Below are positions 61,529-64,000 of a DNA stretch of 64,000 nucleotides, piece by piece (positions within the stretch are counted from its first letter, which is position 1; each line of letters opens with the position of its first letter). The notes under the pieces are model-generated. The model ran no database searches, had not been told where the DNA came from, and saw only the letters and a list, made by a program, of their open reading frames with translations. The position numbers and the translations under genes are program-made. This DNA comes from Brucella daejeonensis (lineage in GTDB: Bacteria; Pseudomonadota; Alphaproteobacteria; Rhizobiales; Rhizobiaceae), in the NCBI RefSeq assembly GCF_014199265.1, contig NZ_JACIJG010000012.1, forward strand, positions 1 to 64,000, written 5' to 3'.

Positions 61529-62377
61529 ATGCTGAGCCTCACCCAGTTGAACAGTTTTGTCATGCTGCACCAGACCGGCAGTTTCACTGAAACGGCCGCC
61601 CGACTCGGCATCGGTCAATCCACGGTGACACAGCATATCCAGCGGTTGGAAAAATCGCTCGGGCGCCAGCTTGTCGCGCGCGACACGCATCAGGTGCGAC
61701 TGACTGCGGAAGGCGAAGCACTGCTCGGTTATGCGCGCGGAATGCTCGATCTCAACGGCAAGGTTTCTTCGCTGTTCGGGCTGAACAGGTTGCGCGGACG
61801 TATCCGGCTTGGCGTTTCCGAAGACGTGGTCGCCAACCGCCTGACTTCCATTCTGGAAGATTTCATCCGGCTTTATCCACTTGTCGATCTGGAACTGACG
61901 GTCGCGCTCTCGGCGGTGCTTTACCAGATGCAGGATGCAGGCGATCTCGATCTGGTGCTGGCCAAGCGATATGTTGGCGAGACCCATGGGCAGTTGCTTT
62001 ATCGGGAACCGCTGGTCTGGCTGGCGCGCGATCCCGACCATGTGTTGCGGCGCGGCGATGCCCTGCCGCTGATCGCATTTCCACCGCCATCGATCACGCG
62101 TCGCGTGGCGCAGGAGGCGCTCGAGCGGGAAAAGGTGGCGTGGCGCATCGTCTGCACATGCCGCAGTCTCAGCGGCCTGACGGCTGCGGCGCGGGCGGGC
62201 ATGGGCGTGCTTGTGCAGCCGCGCAGCATGGCCCCTTCGGGTCTCAAGGAAATTCCTGCCGGGCGGTTGCCCGCGCTTGAAGATGCCGAATTCGTGCTGG
62301 TTTCACGGCGCGGCGCGGACACAGCCCTGATGGAGGCGCTTTCAAACCTGATCGCCACGAAGATGTTTCACAAATAA
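61529..62377 (+). CDS. LysR-family transcriptional regulator
   Basis: A 282-residue regulator with the N-terminal winged helix LNSFVMLHQTGSFTETAARL followed by GIGQSTVTQHIQRLEKSLG, and an effector domain starting RGRIRLGVSEDVVANRL. It has LCxTCRSL-like text (VCTCRSLSGLTAAARAGMGV). AAAGAAGATAG precedes the ATG. It is divergent from the SBF-like carrier. Its last 36 bases overlap the end of the convergent GNAT gene. Confidence 0.9.
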   Translation: MLSLTQLNSFVMLHQTGSFTETAARLGIGQSTVTQHIQRLEKSLGRQLVARDTHQVRLTAEGEALLGYARGMLDLNGKVSSLFGLNRLRGRIRLGVSEDVVANRLTSILEDFIRLYPLVDLELTVALSAVLYQMQDAGDLDLVLAKRYVGETHGQLLYREPLVWLARDPDHVLRRGDALPLIAFPPPSITRRVAQEALEREKVAWRIVCTCRSLSGLTAAARAGMGVLVQPRSMAPSGLKEIPAGRLPALEDAEFVLVSRRGADTALMEALSNLIATKMFHK

Positions 62378-63022
62378 CCCTTGGCGAAATTCTTCCAGAC
62401 TGCGTTTCGCTCTTCCGTTCTCATCGAAATTCTCATCGGCAAGCCACGCTTCCAGCGCCGCCCTGGCCTGCGGCCATTCGGTATCGAGCATCGAGAAAAT
62501 CAACGTGTCCCGGTTGTGGCCCTTTACAAGCATATGCTGCCTCAGCCGCCCTTCCGGCTGGAATCCCAGACGCAGCGCGGCATGTTCCGATTTTGCATTG
62601 CGGCTGTCGCACCGCCATTCGCACCGGCGGAGCTTCAACACTTCGAACACATGACGCAGCAGCAGAAAAAGCGCTTCCGTTCCGCCGCGCGTTCGTTGCA
62701 AGGCTGGCAGAAAAAGAACGTATCCTATTTCGATGGAGCGGTGCCCGGCGCTGAATTTCATCAAGGCCATCTGTCCCAGCACCGTCGAAGACGCCCGGTC
62801 GGTGATGACATAACCGACAAACGAACCGGAAGTGCTGAGATGCGCGAGATGCTCCGTATGGGCTTGCACGTCGGGAAACGGTCCGTCGCGCAGATAACGC
62901 CACAACTCCTCGCTTTCCGGGCCATGCGACCCGGCGTGAAGTGATGCGCCGTGAGAAGCCGGGTCGAGAGAGGTCAACTCGACCCACCGTCCGACAAGGC
63001 GCTGTCTGGACATATCTGTCAT
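62342..63022 (-). CDS. GNAT-family N-acetyltransferase (RimJ/RimL-like)
   Basis: A 226-residue acetyltransferase of the Acetyltransf_3 group. The core is VLGQMALMKFSAGHRSIEIG, YVLFLPALQRTRGGTEALFL (acetyl-CoA binding region, with the usual Q/RxxGxG/A softened to QRTRGGTEA), and SEHAALRLGFQPEGRLRQHM. It resembles proteins acetylating ribosomal proteins or small amines; the acceptor is unknown. A MTDMSRQR start gives two possible ATGs. The 3' end overlaps the LysR gene by 36 bases. Confidence 0.85.
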   Translation of the reverse strand: MTDMSRQRLVGRWVELTSLDPASHGASLHAGSHGPESEELWRYLRDGPFPDVQAHTEHLAHLSTSGSFVGYVITDRASSTVLGQMALMKFSAGHRSIEIGYVLFLPALQRTRGGTEALFLLLRHVFEVLKLRRCEWRCDSRNAKSEHAALRLGFQPEGRLRQHMLVKGHNRDTLIFSMLDTEWPQARAALEAWLADENFDENGRAKRSLEEFRQGLFVKHLRGDQV

Positions 63023-63118
63023 ATCATTGCCCGAATGAGAAATGAGGGAATTGGTCCCGGTTACAGGCCTGACCCTAAAACCTGTCCCGAAGAATGTGAA
63101 TTGTTTTCAGAGCATAAA

Positions 63119-63141
63119 GCGGGGGCGTCGCCGCCTCCCGC
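63119..63141 (-). terminator. Intrinsic terminator of the nitronate monooxygenase gene
   Basis: On the minus strand GCGGG-A-GGCG pairs with CGCC-CCCGC around a GCGA tetraloop (one bulged A), followed by TTTATG. It starts 28 bases after the stop codon at 63170. Confidence 0.7.
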
Positions 63142-63169
63142 CTGAAATATGCAATATCTTGCCGAACGA

Positions 63170-64000
63170 TCAGCCGCCAGCGCAAATACGCTGGCGCGCT
63201 TCAACATATTCGCGTTCCAGCCGGTCTATCAGTTGTCCGGCAGGCGCTACTTCATGGATTGCGCCGATGCCCTGACCGCAGCCCCAGATGTCCTTCCAGG
63301 CCTTGGCGCCTTCCTGCTGGGCCTTGTCGAAATCCATCTTGGAAGGGTCGGCTTCGGGCAGATTGTCGGGATCGAGGCCCGACTTTTCGATGGAGGGTTT
63401 CAGGTAATTGCCTGCAATGCCCGTGAAATAGTTGGAATAGACGATATCGGAGGAATTCGAATCGACGATCATCTGCTTGTAGGCGTCGGCTGCGCGGGCT
63501 TCCGTCGTGGCGATGAAGGGCGAGCCGATATAGGCAAGGTCGGCGCCCATGGCCTGCGCCGCAAGGATCGAGCCGCCATTTGCAATGGCGCCCGAAAGGA
63601 GCAGGGGGCCGTCGAACCAGGAGCGTATTTCCTGAACGAGCGCGAAGGGCGACAATGCGCCGGCATGACCGCCAGCACCGGCGGCAACCGCAATAAGCCC
63701 GTCCGCGCCCTTGCGGATTGCCGAATTGGCGTGGCGATTGTTGATGACGTCGTGAAGGACGATGCCGCCATAGGAATGGATCGCGGCGTTCACTTCCGGC
63801 ACGGCGCCGAGCGAGGAAATGACGATCGGCACCTTGTATTTCACGCAGAGGCCGAGATCGTGTTCGAGCCGCCTGTTGGAGCGATGGACGATCTGGTTGA
63901 CGGCAAAGGGCGCTGACGGGCGGTCAGGATTGGCCTTGTCATAGGCCGCGAGACCTTCCGTGATTTCCGCCAGCCATTCATCGAACTGCGCTTCAGGGCG
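63170..64000 (-). CDS. Nitronate monooxygenase family protein (2-nitropropane dioxygenase-like), N-terminus outside window
   Basis: The frame is open to the window edge, so the last 276 residues are present and the start lies beyond 64000. An internal GTG near 63844 is not the start, because conserved sequence continues upstream (NQIVHRSNRRLEHDLGL). FMN-binding features are AAGAGGHAGALSPF, LLLSGAIANGGSILAAQAMG and AYIGSPFIATTEA. The family oxidises nitronates with oxygen and FMN; many bacterial paralogues are of unknown function. The C-terminal region (KAWKDIWGCGQGIGAIHEV) is typical of this subgroup. Confidence 0.92.
   Translation of the reverse strand, partial: RPEAQFDEWLAEITEGLAAYDKANPDRPSAPFAVNQIVHRSNRRLEHDLGLCVKYKVPIVISSLGAVPEVNAAIHSYGGIVLHDVINNRHANSAIRKGADGLIAVAAGAGGHAGALSPFALVQEIRSWFDGPLLLSGAIANGGSILAAQAMGADLAYIGSPFIATTEARAADAYKQMIVDSNSSDIVYSNYFTGIAGNYLKPSIEKSGLDPDNLPEADPSKMDFDKAQQEGAKAWKDIWGCGQGIGAIHEVAPAGQLIDRLEREYVEARQRICAGG

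Noticed and set aside
63070-63120. A possible degenerate copy of a rhizobial intergenic repeat before the nitronate monooxygenase end
   Set aside because: Resemblance is loose and limited to a few short words; only the terminator hairpin next to it can be supported.

Overview
The window looks like a piece of an alphaproteobacterial chromosome of the order Hyphomicrobiales, most likely Brucellaceae (Brucella/Ochrobactrum group). This is inferred from the style of the encoded proteins, high-GC coding with strong third-position bias, a rhizobial-type manganese-uptake operon preceded by Mur-like boxes, and a short intergenic palindrome of a kind I associate with this order. It is an accessory-rich region devoted almost entirely to nutrient uptake. 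There are no insertion sequences, phage genes or CRISPR arrays, and one tRNA gene.

Layout. 1-3040: the end of etfA, an isoaspartyl peptidase/asparaginase and a ferric-reductase-like membrane flavocytochrome. 3187-10387: Dpp-type ABC transporter 1 (binding protein, two ATPases, two permeases) with a glycerophosphodiester phosphodiesterase and a sugar-isomerase-like TIM barrel. 10503-24809: an IclR regulator divergent from an M81 (MlrC-like) peptidase, Dpp-type transporter 2 with a fused double ATPase, two M20 peptidases, a penicillin-acylase-family enzyme and a secreted gamma-glutamyltransferase. 25028-28501: a SitABCD-type Mn/Fe transporter. 28636-31823: a TAXI-type TRAP transporter. 31920-40086: a siderophore locus (FhuB-, FhuD- and FhuC-like proteins, TonB-dependent receptor, AraC regulator, siderophore-interacting reductase). 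40193-41918: a LysR regulator divergent from a short-chain dehydrogenase. 42281-42356: tRNA-Thr(CGT). 42814-43371: a secreted Gly-rich protein. 43651-51620: an AmiC/AmiR(ANTAR)-headed operon with Dpp-type transporter 3 and a formamidase/acetamidase. 51680-59051: an operon on the minus strand with an apparently cytosolic gamma-glutamyltransferase and Dpp-type transporter 4, divergent from a GntR/FCD regulator. 60009-64000: an NTF2-like protein, a bile-acid:sodium symporter-family carrier divergent from a LysR regulator, a GNAT acetyltransferase and a partial nitronate monooxygenase.

How it works together. Four complete Dpp/Opp-type importers lie within about 54 kb. Each is genetically tied to its own intracellular or periplasmic hydrolases (phosphodiesterase; M81/M20/acylase/GGT; formamidase; GGT), and three of the four have a dedicated regulator alongside (IclR, AmiC-AmiR, GntR). 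The reading I favour is a series of import-then-hydrolyse cassettes for amide-, peptide- or phosphodiester-linked nutrients, next to Mn/Fe and siderophore uptake. The two loci I find most unusual are the ANTAR-controlled amide operon, whose leader ends in a textbook intrinsic terminator abutting the first start codon, and the IclR/M81 multi-hydrolase locus. Substrates are inferred from gene neighbourhood only.
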